A stretch of DNA of 64,000 nucleotides, taken from positions 124,001 to 188,000 of the forward strand of contig NZ_JAFEVL010000066.1 in the NCBI RefSeq assembly GCF_016901135.1, read 5' to 3'. Below, one piece after another: positions 54,068-62,913 of this stretch. The translations under genes were made by a program, and so were the position numbers. Numbering within the stretch: the stretch's first letter is position 1; each line of letters starts with the position of its first letter. The notes beneath the pieces were generated by a model. It worked only from the letters and a program-made list of their open reading frames with translations. It was not told where the DNA came from and made no database searches. The stretch is from Martinezella lusitana. Lineage in GTDB: Bacteria; Pseudomonadota; Alphaproteobacteria; Rhizobiales; Rhizobiaceae.

Positions 54068-54214
54068 TGGCCCCTCATCCCCGCCTTCTCCCCGCACGCG
54101 GGGAGAAGGGACGACAGCGCGAAACCGCAAGGCTCTCCACTTGTGGTGGATTGGCTTAAGGCAAGATAGGCTCCCTCGCCCCGCTTGCGGGGAGAGGGCG
54201 GGGGTGAGGGGCCA
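54068..54214. repeat. Palindromic MITE-like element (147 bp) before alkB
   Basis: Ends are 18-bp inverted repeats with one mismatch: TGGCCCCTCATCCCCGCC and GGCGGGGGTGAGGGGCCA. Inside are two GC-rich hairpins, TTCTCCCCG-CACG-CGGGGAGAA and CTCGCCCCGCTTGCGGGGAGAG-like. The internal part is unique sequence. It resembles RIME1-type elements or a small non-autonomous transposable element. The frame of alkB runs through it upstream, but the real start is later. Confidence 0.78.
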
Positions 54215-54271
54215 CGCACAAGAGTGCGACGACGGCACATTCACCTGACCGGCACCATCAGGAAAACATCA

Positions 54272-54880
54272 ATGCTGCTCCCCAATGGAATTCGCCATCT
54301 CCCCGACTATCTCGACCGCCCCAAACAGGAAGCCCTGGTCGACGCCATCCGCGCAGTCGTGACCGAAGCGCCGCTCTACACGCCCGCCATGCCCGGCACC
54401 GGCAAGGAAATGTCGGTGCGCATGACCAATTGCGGCTCACTCGGCTGGGTCACGGACAAGCAGCGCGGCTATCGCTATCAGCCGACGCATCCGGTCACCG
54501 GCAGGCCATGGCCTGCCATGCCCCCGCAATTGCTCGATCTGTGGAATGATATAGCAGGCTATGAAAAGCTGCCACAGGCCTGCCTCGTCAATTTCTACGG
54601 TGACGATGCCCGCATGGGCCTGCATCAGGACCGTGACGAACAGGATCTGGCCGCACCCGTCCTGTCGATCTCGCTGGGCAATAGCTGCCTCTTCCGGGTC
54701 GGCGGTCTCAACCGCAATGATCGCACGCTATCTTTCAAGCTCTCTAGCGGCGACATCGTCGTTCTGGGCGGCGAGGGGAGGCTTTGCTTCCATGGCGTCG
54801 ATCGCATCTATCCGGCGACATCGACATTGCTGAAGAATGGTGGGCGAATAAACCTGACCCTAAGGCGGGTTGAGGCTTAG
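54272..54880 (+). CDS. alkB: AlkB-type DNA/RNA demethylase (2-oxoglutarate dioxygenase)
   Basis: 202 residues from MLLPNGIRHLPDYLDRPKQE. Iron ligands lie in GLHQDRDEQDL (HxD) and a late histidine in CFHGVDRIYP. The 2-oxoglutarate arginine is near RINLTLRRV. It reverses N1-methyl-A and N3-methyl-C damage. The frame extends to 54185 through the repeat element, but ATG 54272 has an AGGA upstream and the family N-terminus. Confidence 0.93.
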   Translation: MLLPNGIRHLPDYLDRPKQEALVDAIRAVVTEAPLYTPAMPGTGKEMSVRMTNCGSLGWVTDKQRGYRYQPTHPVTGRPWPAMPPQLLDLWNDIAGYEKLPQACLVNFYGDDARMGLHQDRDEQDLAAPVLSISLGNSCLFRVGGLNRNDRTLSFKLSSGDIVVLGGEGRLCFHGVDRIYPATSTLLKNGGRINLTLRRVEA

Positions 54881-54935
54881 AGCATTTTCGCATTCCGGAC
54901 GGAAAACCGTTGCGCACTTTTCCTAGAAATGCTCT
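54879..54935. repeat. Dispersed rhizobial palindrome, copy C (alkB/coaA)
   Basis: AGAGCATTT ... AAATGCTCT enclose CGGACGGAAAACCGTTGCGC and ACTTTTCCTAG. With flanks, TTGAGGCTTAGAGCATTT pairs with AAATGCTCTGAGCCTCAA (one mismatch). It joins the stop codons of the converging alkB and coaA and probably serves both as a 3' structure. Confidence 0.75.
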
Positions 54936-54940
54936 GAGCC

Positions 54941-55936
54941 TCAAAGCTTCCTCAGCGCCACCTGCTCAATCAGATGGTTCTTCCCCTTCTGCAGGATGAG
55001 ATCGGCACGCGGGCGGGTCGGCAGGATATTCTGGCGCAGGTTCTTGAGGTTGATGTTCTTCCAGAGCCCTTCGGCGATGGCCAGGGCCTCCTCGTCGCTG
55101 ATCGAGGCATAGCGGTGGAAGAAGGAATTGGGATCGCGGAAGGCGGTTTCGCGCAGCTTCATGAAGCGGGCGACATACCAATTATGGATAAGATCCTCGT
55201 CGGCGTCGATATAGATCGAGAAGTCGAAGAAGTCCGAGACCATCGGCACGATCTTGCCGTCGGCCGGCAGATGCCGCGATTGCAGCACGTTGATGCCTTC
55301 GAAGATCAGGATATCCGGACGGTCGACTGTCTTGAACTCGCTCGGCAGCACGTCGTAGACCAGATGTGAATAGCAGGGTGCCTTCACATCCGGCTGTCCG
55401 GCCTTGATGGCGGAGAGGAAACGCAGCAGCGCCGCGGTATCGTAGCTCTCCGGAAAGCCCTTGCGCTGCATCAGGTTGCGGCGCTGCAGCTCGGCGTTCG
55501 GGTAGAGAAAGCCGTCCGTGGTGATCAGGTCGACCTTCGGGCTCGACGGCCAGCGGCGCAACAATTCCTTCAGGATACGGGCCGTGGTGGACTTGCCAAC
55601 GGCGACGGAGCCGGCAATGCCGATGACGAACGGTGTCTTGGCGACATCGGAAAGGCTGAGGAACCGGTTGCGCTGCTCGAACAGGATTTGCGAGGATTCC
55701 ACATGCGAGGACAAAAGGCGCGACAACGACAGATAGATGCGCCGGACCTCGTTGAGATCGATCGGATCGCCCATCGAGCGCAGCCGCGTCACTTCGTCGG
55801 CGGTCAGCGTCAGCGGTGTGTCGGCCCGGAATTTCGCCCACTCTTCCGAGGAAAAGAAATAATAGGGCGAATAGGCTTTCGCCTGAAAAATATCGAGCGT
55901 CTCGGGCGCAGTCGGGGTCTTGGTTGCTATCGTCAT
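54941..55936 (-). CDS. coaA: Pantothenate kinase (type I)
   Basis: 331 residues. P-loop GIAGSVAVGKSTTARILKEL and the type-I CoaA motifs TTDGFLYPN, GFPESYDTAALLRFL, YSHLVYDVLP and IFEGINVLQ are present. It is the first and controlled step of CoA synthesis; coaE, the last, is elsewhere in this window. The gene follows hisE by 6 bp on the same strand, an arrangement common in Rhizobiales. Confidence 0.95.
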   Translation of the reverse strand: MTIATKTPTAPETLDIFQAKAYSPYYFFSSEEWAKFRADTPLTLTADEVTRLRSMGDPIDLNEVRRIYLSLSRLLSSHVESSQILFEQRNRFLSLSDVAKTPFVIGIAGSVAVGKSTTARILKELLRRWPSSPKVDLITTDGFLYPNAELQRRNLMQRKGFPESYDTAALLRFLSAIKAGQPDVKAPCYSHLVYDVLPSEFKTVDRPDILIFEGINVLQSRHLPADGKIVPMVSDFFDFSIYIDADEDLIHNWYVARFMKLRETAFRDPNSFFHRYASISDEEALAIAEGLWKNINLKNLRQNILPTRPRADLILQKGKNHLIEQVALRKL

Positions 55937-55942
55937 CGCTTT

Positions 55943-56257
55943 CTACCGGCTCGCCTTCTCCTGAAGGCCGGATTGTGCGGTGCGCCTTTCGAGCTCACCC
56001 ATGACATTCTGTAACGGAATGCCTGCAATCTTCAATACGACCATAAGATGATAAAGCAAATCTGCTGCCTCATAGGTGAGGTTGGCTTGATCGTTGGTGA
56101 CCGCCGCCATCACGGCCTCGATCGCTTCCTCGCCCAGTTTCTTCGCGGCCTTCGGTTGGCCGGCGGCGCATAGCCTAGCGGTCCAGGATTCCTCGGGCGG
56201 TGCCTTGGAGCGCTCCTCGACGATTCGTTCGAGGTCGGAAAGGGTAAATCCGCTCAT
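55943..56257 (-). CDS. hisE: Phosphoribosyl-ATP pyrophosphatase
   Basis: 104 residues from MSGFTLSDLERIVEERSK. LGEEAIEAVMAAV and YEAADLLYHLMVVL are the MazG-like metal-binding helices of HisE. It carries out the second step of His synthesis; HisI is not fused to it. A longer open frame to 56689 runs over hisF in another frame and is not real. It lies 14 bp after hisF. Confidence 0.94.
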   Translation of the reverse strand: MSGFTLSDLERIVEERSKAPPEESWTARLCAAGQPKAAKKLGEEAIEAVMAAVTNDQANLTYEAADLLYHLMVVLKIAGIPLQNVMGELERRTAQSGLQEKASR

Positions 56258-56271
56258 TGGTTCGCTGCCTC

Positions 56272-57060
56272 CTAATCGAGCCGCATGGGAATGCCGCGCT
56301 CCGCCATGTAGCGCTTTGCTTCGCCCACCGAATAGGTGCCGAAGTGGAAGATCGAGGCGGCGAGCACCGCCGTCGCATGGCCTTCCTTGACGCCGGCGAC
56401 GAGATCGTTGAGATCGCCGACGCCGCCCGACGCGATAACAGGCACGCGCACAGCATCCGCGATTGCCCGTGTCAGTTCCAGATCGTAGCCAACCTTGGTG
56501 CCGTCGCGATCCATGGAGGTGACAAGTAGCTCGCCGGCGCCGCGCTCGACCATCCGGCGGGCGAAATCGACGGCGTCGATGCCGGTCGCGTTGCGGCCGC
56601 CGTGGGTATAGATCTCCCAGGCGCTCATATTGTCGCCGCCGAGCGCCTCGGTCCGCCGCCGCTTGGCGTCGATCGAGACGACGATGCACTGGTTGCCGAA
56701 CTTGTCGGCGGCTTCAGCGACGAAATCCGGATTGTTCACTGCCGCCGAATTGATCGACACCTTGTCGGCGCCGCAGAGCAGCAGCTTGCGGATGTCGGCG
56801 ATAGCGCGCACGCCGCCGCCGACAGTCACCGGCATGAAGCATTGCTCGGCCGTCCGCGCCACCACGTCGAAGATGGTTTCGCGATTGTCGGAAGAGGCTG
56901 TGATGTCAAGAAAGCAGAGCTCGTCGGCGCCGGCGGCGTCGTAAGCCTTGGCCGCCTCGACCGGATCGCCGGCATCGACGAGATTGAGGAAGTTGACGCC
57001 CTTGACAACGCGGCCGTCCTTGACGTCGAGGCAGGGGATGACGCGGGCTTTCAGGGTCAT
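56272..57060 (-). CDS. hisF: Imidazole glycerol phosphate synthase cyclase subunit HisF
   Basis: 262 residues. The start LKARVIPCLDVKDGRVVKGVNF has the catalytic aspartate of HisF; ITASSDNRETIFDVV, TVGGGVRAIADI, TSMDRDGTKVGYDLEL and ASGGVGDLNDLV complete the beta-alpha barrel. It works with HisH (57826) to make IGP and AICAR. It overlaps hisA by 4 bp. Confidence 0.97.
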   Translation of the reverse strand: MTLKARVIPCLDVKDGRVVKGVNFLNLVDAGDPVEAAKAYDAAGADELCFLDITASSDNRETIFDVVARTAEQCFMPVTVGGGVRAIADIRKLLLCGADKVSINSAAVNNPDFVAEAADKFGNQCIVVSIDAKRRRTEALGGDNMSAWEIYTHGGRNATGIDAVDFARRMVERGAGELLVTSMDRDGTKVGYDLELTRAIADAVRVPVIASGGVGDLNDLVAGVKEGHATAVLAASIFHFGTYSVGEAKRYMAERGIPMRLD

Positions 57061-57800
57061 TGCGCTGCCTCCCTGGCCTGCTTGATCAGCGCCAGTGCTT
57101 CCGTGGGATCGATGCGGCCATCATAGAGCGCCCGGCCGGAAATCGCACCCTCCAGTTTGCGGGCATCAGGCTCGATCATGCGGCGGATATCGTCCAGCGA
57201 GGCAAGCCCGCCGGAGGCGATGACGGGAATGGAGACGGCATCGGCCAATTCCAGCGTCGACGCCCAGTTGATGCCGGTCAGGATCCCGTCGCGGTCGATG
57301 TCGGTGTAGATGATCGCGGCGACGCCGGCGCCCTCGAATTTCTTGGCTAACTCGATGACGCCGAGTTCGGAGGCTTCCGCCCAGCCCTCGACCGCCACCT
57401 TGCCACCCTTGGCGTCGATGCCGACGGCAATATGGCCCGGAAATATCCGGCAGGCCTCGACGACAAGAGCCGGATCGCGCACCGCCACCGTGCCGAGGAT
57501 GACGCGGGTGAGCCCGCGCGACAGCCAGTTTTCCATATGGTCGAGCGTGCGGATGCCGCCGCCAAGCTGCACCGGATTTTTCGTCGCCTTGAGGATGGCG
57601 TCGACAGCAGCGCCGTTGACAGTCTCGCCGGCGAAGGCACCGTTGAGATCGACCACATGCAGCCACTCGAAGCCCTGGTCCTCGAAGGCCTTTGCCTGCG
57701 CGCCGGGATCGGGATTGTAGACGGTCGCCTGTTCCATGTCGCCGAGCTTCAGGCGGACGCATTGGCCGTCTTTTAGGTCGATAGCGGGGAAGAGAATCAT
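57057..57800 (-). CDS. hisA: ProFAR isomerase HisA
   Basis: 247 residues. MILFPAIDLKDGQCVRLKLGD is the HisA start with the general-base aspartate. WLHVVDLNGAFAG, LGGGIRTLDHMENWL and IYTDIDRDGILTGIN are its barrel motifs. Converts ProFAR to PRFAR. It starts 25 bp after hisH and overlaps hisF by 4 bp. Confidence 0.97.
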   Translation of the reverse strand: MILFPAIDLKDGQCVRLKLGDMEQATVYNPDPGAQAKAFEDQGFEWLHVVDLNGAFAGETVNGAAVDAILKATKNPVQLGGGIRTLDHMENWLSRGLTRVILGTVAVRDPALVVEACRIFPGHIAVGIDAKGGKVAVEGWAEASELGVIELAKKFEGAGVAAIIYTDIDRDGILTGINWASTLELADAVSIPVIASGGLASLDDIRRMIEPDARKLEGAISGRALYDGRIDPTEALALIKQAREAAQ

Positions 57801-57825
57801 GATTTCTATCCTTGGAGCGCGAGCC

Positions 57826-58476
57826 TTACGGCTTCCAGCGCAGGAAATTGGCGATCAGGGCGAGGCCGAGCTTCTGGCTCTTCTCCGGATGGAATTGCGA
57901 GCCGGCCATGTTGTCGCGGCCGACGAAGGCGGTCATCGGCCCGCCATAGCTTGTGGTGGCGATGACATCGCCGCCGTGGTCGGCCGCCAGATGATAGGAA
58001 TGGACGAAATAGGCGTGCAGTCCGTCCGGCCCGGTCGGAATACCGTCGAACAGCGCATGCGGATGCCGGATATCCAGGGTGTTCCAGCCGATCTGCGGGA
58101 TCTTCAGGCTTGGATCGCTCGGGGTCATCTCCTTGACGTCGCCCTTGATCCAGCCGAACCCCTCAGTGATCGTCTTTTCCAGCCCGCGCGACGACATCAG
58201 CTGCATGCCGACGCAGATGCCGAGAAAAGGGCGGCCCTTGTGTTCCACGACATCGATCACGGCTTCCGCCATGCCGGAAACGGCATCGAGCCCGCGCCGG
58301 CAATCGGCATAGGCGCCGACGCCCGGAAGTACGATGCGGTCCGCGGTGGCGACGCGCTCGGCATCATCGGTAAGGTCGATGTCAGCATCGATGCCGGCTT
58401 CGCGGGCAGCGCGTTCGAAAGCCTTGGTGGCCGAGCGCAGATTGCCGGAACCATAATCGATAATTGCGACGCGCAT
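57826..58476 (-). CDS. hisH: Imidazole glycerol phosphate synthase glutaminase subunit HisH
   Basis: 216 residues. The class-I amidotransferase nucleophile cysteine is in FLGICVGMQLM. The His-Glu pair is in NMAGSQFHPEKSQKLG, and IVLPGVGAYADCRRGLD is at the start. It delivers ammonia to HisF. It starts 2 bp after the DUF2628 gene, which puts that gene inside the his operon. Confidence 0.97.
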   Translation of the reverse strand: MRVAIIDYGSGNLRSATKAFERAAREAGIDADIDLTDDAERVATADRIVLPGVGAYADCRRGLDAVSGMAEAVIDVVEHKGRPFLGICVGMQLMSSRGLEKTITEGFGWIKGDVKEMTPSDPSLKIPQIGWNTLDIRHPHALFDGIPTGPDGLHAYFVHSYHLAADHGGDVIATTSYGGPMTAFVGRDNMAGSQFHPEKSQKLGLALIANFLRWKP

Positions 58477-58478
58477 GG

Positions 58479-58976
58479 TCAGCGTCCTCCGTCATAGCCG
58501 GGAAGGCCGAAATTCGGACCGGAGCGGCTGGGATTGGTATTGTTGGCCGAGATATCCCAATCTTTCGAATGGATATTCTGCTGCGGCTGCTGCTCGACCT
58601 CGGAAAAATGGATCTCCTCCGCCGTCGCCAGATCATGCGCGGAGACGAGATTTTCCATTTTCCAGCCACGGTCGATAAGCCGCTGGCTGAGCGCATGCGG
58701 GCCTTCGAGCGCTGATAGAACATGCACGCCGAGCAGAACGGCTGCGCCGGCGGCAAAAAGGCCCGGCTGGCGCATCAATTCCAAGGCAAGGCCTTGCAGC
58801 AGAAACGTGGCGGCGGCATGCAGCCACAAGCGATGGAAAAGCATCCACAGCGTCGGAAACAGGAAGGCCTTCCAGGAAAAGCCGTCGCGGATGAATCGCG
58901 TACCGTCCCGATACCGATCCGATACTTCGGATCGGTCCGGCGCTCCGGGTGGAGTCAAAATCAGATAGCTTGCCAT
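58479..58976 (-). CDS. DUF2628 domain membrane protein in the his operon
   Basis: 165 residues. After MASYLILTPPGAPDRSEVSD there is a segment FIRDGFSWKAFLFPTLWMLF followed by two more hydrophobic stretches (LHAAATFLLQGLALELM and GLFAAGAAVLLGVHVLSALE), the DUF2628 layout. The C-terminus (from about 120) is polar and Asn/Gln/Ser-rich. It is placed tightly between hisH and hisB. The role is unknown and no histidine-pathway motif is visible. Confidence 0.83.
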   Translation of the reverse strand: MASYLILTPPGAPDRSEVSDRYRDGTRFIRDGFSWKAFLFPTLWMLFHRLWLHAAATFLLQGLALELMRQPGLFAAGAAVLLGVHVLSALEGPHALSQRLIDRGWKMENLVSAHDLATAEEIHFSEVEQQPQQNIHSKDWDISANNTNPSRSGPNFGLPGYDGGR

Positions 58977-59000
58977 TTCTTCACTTCCCCAGGTTGGGGC

Positions 59001-59609
59001 TCAGGCGAGCGTGCCCTTCGTCGAGGGCACCCGGCCTGCCTGCCGCGGGTCGATCTCGGTTGCGGTGCGCAATGCGCGCGCAACGGCCTTGAAGCATGTC
59101 TCGGCTATATGGTGATTGTTGGCGCCATAATGGTTGAGAATATGCAGCGTGATGCCGGCATTCTGCGCCAGCGCCTGGAAGAATTCGCGCACCAGTTCGG
59201 TATCGAAGGTGCCGATCTTCGGGGCGCTGAAGCTGACGTTCCAGACAAGGAAGGGCCGGCCGGAGAGATCGACGGCCGCCTTGGTCATCGTCTCGTCCAT
59301 GGCAAGATCGATCGAGGCGTAGCGCGTGATGCCGCGACGGTCGCCGAGCGCCTTGGCGATGGCCTGGCCGATGGCGATACCGGTATCCTCGACAGCATGA
59401 TGGTCGTCGACATGCAAATCACCCTTGGTGTCGATGTCCATGTCGATCAGCGAATGCCGCGAAAGCTGTTCCAGCATATGGTCGAAGAAGCCGACACCGG
59501 TCGAAATCGTCGACTTGCCGCTGCCGTCGATATTGACGGACGCGGAGACGGAAGTCTCGTTGGTCTTGCGGGAAACGCTTGCCGTGCGGCTCGCTGCGGT
59601 CTCTGCCAT
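59001..59609 (-). CDS. hisB: Imidazoleglycerol-phosphate dehydratase
   Basis: 202 residues from MAETAASRTASVSRKTNETS. HisB motifs with metal-binding histidines are GFFDHMLEQLSRHSLIDMD and DLHVDDHHAVEDTGIAIG, plus ENHHIAETCFKAVARALR-like NNHHIAETCFKAVARA. It makes imidazole acetol phosphate. An ATG at 59621 is 4 codons earlier, but ATG 59609 has GGAG just before it. The phosphatase domain of enterobacterial HisB is absent. It is first in the leftward his block. Confidence 0.95.
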   Translation of the reverse strand: MAETAASRTASVSRKTNETSVSASVNIDGSGKSTISTGVGFFDHMLEQLSRHSLIDMDIDTKGDLHVDDHHAVEDTGIAIGQAIAKALGDRRGITRYASIDLAMDETMTKAAVDLSGRPFLVWNVSFSAPKIGTFDTELVREFFQALAQNAGITLHILNHYGANNHHIAETCFKAVARALRTATEIDPRQAGRVPSTKGTLA

Positions 59610-59821
59610 GGGCTGCTCCATCGGAATACGGCCGTTCCTTATCAGGCGTATCGAGAAATATCCAGAAGTTACGCGCGGGCTTGCGTCTTTAGCCGGCTCG
59701 CATGCGCCCATCCGGTTTGGCTGCCATTTGCAATCGTCAAAAGCCCTCTTACATAGGTGCTGACGGGGCCGAAACGCGGCCCGGCAGAAAGCCCGCCGGA
59801 ACGGGGGCAAACAGGTGTTAA
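59610..59821. promoter_or_regulatory. Divergent hisB / hslV promoter region
   Basis: 212 bp between divergent starts. hslVU is heat-inducible in many bacteria through RpoH, but no convincing RpoH promoter could be fixed by eye. GGGGGCAAACAGGTGTTAA leads into the hslV ATG. Confidence 0.4.
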
Positions 59822-60349
59822 ATGACGACAATTGTGACTATTCGCAAGAACGGCAAGGTCGTGATGGCTGGTGATGGCCAGGTCAGCCTTGGCCAGACCG
59901 TAATGAAGGGCAATGCCCGCAAGGTTCGCCGCATCGGTAAGGGCGATGTCATCGCCGGTTTCGCCGGCGCGACCGCCGATGCCTTCACCCTGCTCGAGCG
60001 CCTTGAAAAGAAGCTGGAGCAATATCCCGGCCAGTTGATGCGCGCAGCCGTCGAACTCGCCAAGGACTGGCGCACAGACAAATATCTGCGCAACCTCGAA
60101 GCCATGATGCTGGTTGCTGACAAGAGCGTGACGCTCGCCATCACCGGCAACGGCGATGTGCTCGAGCCGGAACATGGCGCCATGGCGATCGGCTCCGGCG
60201 GCAATTTCGCGCTCGCAGCCGCGCGTGCGCTGATGGATACCGACAAATCCGCCGAGGATATCGCCCACCGCGCCCTCGATATCGCCGCCGACATTTGCGT
60301 CTATACCAACCACAATGTGATTGTGGAAACGCTCGACGCCGAAGCCTGA
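59822..60349 (+). CDS. hslV: ATP-dependent protease subunit HslV (ClpQ)
   Basis: 175 residues. The N-terminal threonine nucleophile is exposed after Met removal: MTTIVTIRKNGKVVMAGDGQ. The family block VSLGQTVMKGNARKVRRI and GFAGATADAFTLLERLE follow. It is the proteasome-like peptidase that pairs with HslU, encoded 44 bp downstream. Confidence 0.97.
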   Translation: MTTIVTIRKNGKVVMAGDGQVSLGQTVMKGNARKVRRIGKGDVIAGFAGATADAFTLLERLEKKLEQYPGQLMRAAVELAKDWRTDKYLRNLEAMMLVADKSVTLAITGNGDVLEPEHGAMAIGSGGNFALAAARALMDTDKSAEDIAHRALDIAADICVYTNHNVIVETLDAEA

Positions 60350-60393
60350 GTTCCTCTCTTGATAGTTTCTAGCCCTGACGGGAAACACACGAA

Positions 60394-61704
60394 ATGACCA
60401 CTTTTTCCCCCCGCGAGATCGTTTCCGAACTCGACCGTTATATCGTCGGCCAGCATGAGGCCAAGCGCGCCGTGGCGATCGCCCTGCGCAACCGCTGGCG
60501 CCGCCAGCAGCTCGAGCCCGATCTGCGCGATGAAGTCATGCCCAAGAACATCCTGATGATCGGCCCGACCGGCGTCGGCAAGACGGAAATCTCCCGCCGC
60601 CTCGCCAAGCTCGCCGGTGCGCCCTTCATCAAGGTCGAAGCCACCAAGTTCACCGAGGTCGGCTATGTCGGCCGCGATGTCGAACAGATCATCCGCGATC
60701 TCGTCGAAGTCGGCATCGGCCTCGTGCGCGAAAAGAAGCGCGCCGAGGTTCAGGCCAAGGCGCATATGAGCGCCGAGGAACGCGTGCTCGATGCACTGGT
60801 CGGCTCGACTTCATCGCCGGCGACGCGCGACAGCTTCCGCAAGAAGCTGCGCGACGGTCAGCTTGATGACAAGGAAATCGACATCGAAGTTGCCGACACC
60901 GGTTCCGGTATGCCCGGCGGCTTCGAAATCCCCGGCATGCCCGGTGCCAATATCGGCGTGCTCAACCTCTCCGAAATGTTCGGCAAGGCCATGGGCGGCC
61001 GCACGAAGAAGGTGCGCACGACGGTCAAGGATTCCTATAAGGAACTGGTGCGCGACGAATCCGACAAGCTGATCGACAACGAGGCAATCCAGCGCGAAGC
61101 CGTGCAATCCGCCGAGAATGACGGCATCGTCTTCCTGGACGAAATCGACAAGATCGCGGCTCGCGACGGCGGCATGGGTGCCGGCGTTTCCCGTGAGGGC
61201 GTGCAGCGCGACCTGCTGCCGCTGGTCGAAGGCACGACGGTTTCGACGAAGTATGGTCCGGTCAAGACTGACCATATTCTCTTCATCGCCTCTGGCGCGT
61301 TCCACGTGTCGAAGCCTTCGGATCTCCTGCCGGAACTGCAGGGCCGCCTGCCGATCCGCGTCGAGCTTCGGCCGCTGACCAAGGAGGATTTCCGCCGCAT
61401 TCTGACCGAACCGGAAGCCAGCCTCATCCGCCAGTACAAGGCGCTGATGGAGACGGAAGACCTGAAGCTCGATTTTACCGACGATGCCATCGACGCCCTG
61501 GCCGATGTTGCCGTGCATCTGAACTCCACCGTCGAGAATATCGGCGCACGCCGCCTGCAGACGGTGATGGAGCGGGTGCTTGACGACATCTCCTACAATG
61601 CCTCGGATCGCGCCGGCGTATCGGTGACCATCGATGCCGCCTATGTTCGCGAGCATGTCGGCGATCTCGCCAACAACACCGATCTGTCCCGCTTCATTCT
61701 GTAG
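60394..61704 (+). CDS. hslU: ATPase subunit HslU (ClpY)
   Basis: 436 residues. P-loop GPTGVGKTEISRRLAKLAG, the family YVGRDVEQIIRDL pore region and Walker B VFLDEIDKIAARD are present, with LQGRLPIRVEL and the C-terminal DLSRFIL that docks into HslV. Unfolds substrates for HslV. An inserted I-domain spans about 110-240. It ends before a terminator-like hairpin. Confidence 0.97.
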   Translation: MTTFSPREIVSELDRYIVGQHEAKRAVAIALRNRWRRQQLEPDLRDEVMPKNILMIGPTGVGKTEISRRLAKLAGAPFIKVEATKFTEVGYVGRDVEQIIRDLVEVGIGLVREKKRAEVQAKAHMSAEERVLDALVGSTSSPATRDSFRKKLRDGQLDDKEIDIEVADTGSGMPGGFEIPGMPGANIGVLNLSEMFGKAMGGRTKKVRTTVKDSYKELVRDESDKLIDNEAIQREAVQSAENDGIVFLDEIDKIAARDGGMGAGVSREGVQRDLLPLVEGTTVSTKYGPVKTDHILFIASGAFHVSKPSDLLPELQGRLPIRVELRPLTKEDFRRILTEPEASLIRQYKALMETEDLKLDFTDDAIDALADVAVHLNSTVENIGARRLQTVMERVLDDISYNASDRAGVSVTIDAAYVREHVGDLANNTDLSRFIL

Positions 61705-61741
61705 CAGGACGGCAAAGGCGATTTAAAACAGTAAGCACTCG

Positions 61742-61788
61742 ACAGCGGGCCGTTAACTTTTTAGTTAGGGGCCCGTTTCTTTGTGTCG
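61742..61788 (+). terminator. Terminator-like hairpin after hslU
   Basis: CGGGCC-GTTAACT-TTTT-AGTTAG-GGGCCCG followed by TTTCTTTG forms an imperfect stem with a T-rich tail. Confidence 0.7.
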
Positions 61789-61866
61789 GATGGCTTTATT
61801 CGGCCAAGTTTATCCTTCAGGCAGCCGCACGGAAACATCGGTTGAAACTTCGACAGGACAGCCATC

Positions 61867-62820
61867 TTGCGACGCATATTGATCATATTTCTTCTGGCGG
61901 TCGCCAGCCTCTCCTGGGTGCCTGCCTTTGCGGAAGCGGCAGTCGCGGTGCCCTCAGGCAACCGCAATGCCGAACAGCCGCCGGTTCCCGGCGCCTCCCT
62001 GCGCCGCACCCGGGGCACGAATTCGACCTTCGACCGCAAATACCAGAAGGTCCGCGAGCTGCTGGCGACCGACACCAAGCTGATGTCGAAGATCAAGTCG
62101 ACGGCGCGCGCCTATGGCATCGATCCGATCCATATCATCGGCGCGCTCGTCGGCGAGCACACCTATAATGTCGATGCCTATGACGGTCTGCAGTCCTATT
62201 ACGTCAAGGCCGCTTCCTATGCCGGTCAAAGCTTCCGCTTCGCCTATGACGGCGAAGGTGTCGACGATTTCATCGCCCGGCCGCAATTCGACGTCTGCAA
62301 GAGCAAGAGAGACTCCTACAGCCTCTGGACCTGCCGCGACGATGTCTGGGAAGACGATTTCCGCGGCAAGACGGTTGGCGGCAAGTCCTATCCCGACAAT
62401 CGCTTCAGCGCCGTTTTCTTCCAGCCCTTTTACGCCGGCCAGACCTTCGGCCTAGGCCAGGTCAACCCGCTGACGGCGCTCGAACTTTCTGATCTGGTCA
62501 GCAGCACCTCGGGCATTCCGAAGCTGGATGAGAAGGATGCCGGCGGCGTCTACAAGGCCATCATGGATCCGGACCTGTCGCTGGCCTTCGTTGCCGCATC
62601 GATCCGCAAGTCGATCGACGACTATCGCTCGATCGCCGGCATGGACATATCGGGCAATCCGGGCATCACGGCGACGCTTTACAATCTCGGCAACACCCGC
62701 AAGCGCGCCGCAGCACTTGCCGCAAAGAACCGGGGCGCTGCGCAGCCGGTCTGGCCGGAGGAAAATTACTATGGCTGGCTTATCAATGATAAGCTAAGCG
62801 ACCTGAAGTCGCTGCTCTAG
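61867..62820 (+). CDS. Secreted DUF1402 protein with lysozyme-like features
   Basis: 317 residues from a TTG start. The signal peptide is MRRILIIFLLAVASLSWVPA with likely cleavage after FAEA. The remainder has IIGALVGEHTYNVDAYD and TFGLGQVNPLTALEL, which resemble the glutamate helix and G-x-x-Q-x-N-P motif of lytic transglycosylase-type enzymes. The family is DUF1402. A role in cell-wall turnover is inferred. Two cysteines in FDVCKSK and LWTCRDD could form a disulfide. Confidence 0.8.
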   Translation: MRRILIIFLLAVASLSWVPAFAEAAVAVPSGNRNAEQPPVPGASLRRTRGTNSTFDRKYQKVRELLATDTKLMSKIKSTARAYGIDPIHIIGALVGEHTYNVDAYDGLQSYYVKAASYAGQSFRFAYDGEGVDDFIARPQFDVCKSKRDSYSLWTCRDDVWEDDFRGKTVGGKSYPDNRFSAVFFQPFYAGQTFGLGQVNPLTALELSDLVSSTSGIPKLDEKDAGGVYKAIMDPDLSLAFVAASIRKSIDDYRSIAGMDISGNPGITATLYNLGNTRKRAAALAAKNRGAAQPVWPEENYYGWLINDKLSDLKSLL

Positions 62821-62913
62821 ATTTTGCTGGCGGCATTCACCATATCGGGCTCTTGATGCCGCTCAGGCCACATAGGCCAAGCAGGAGCCCGGCTTTCGAG
62901 GAGAATTGATCTC

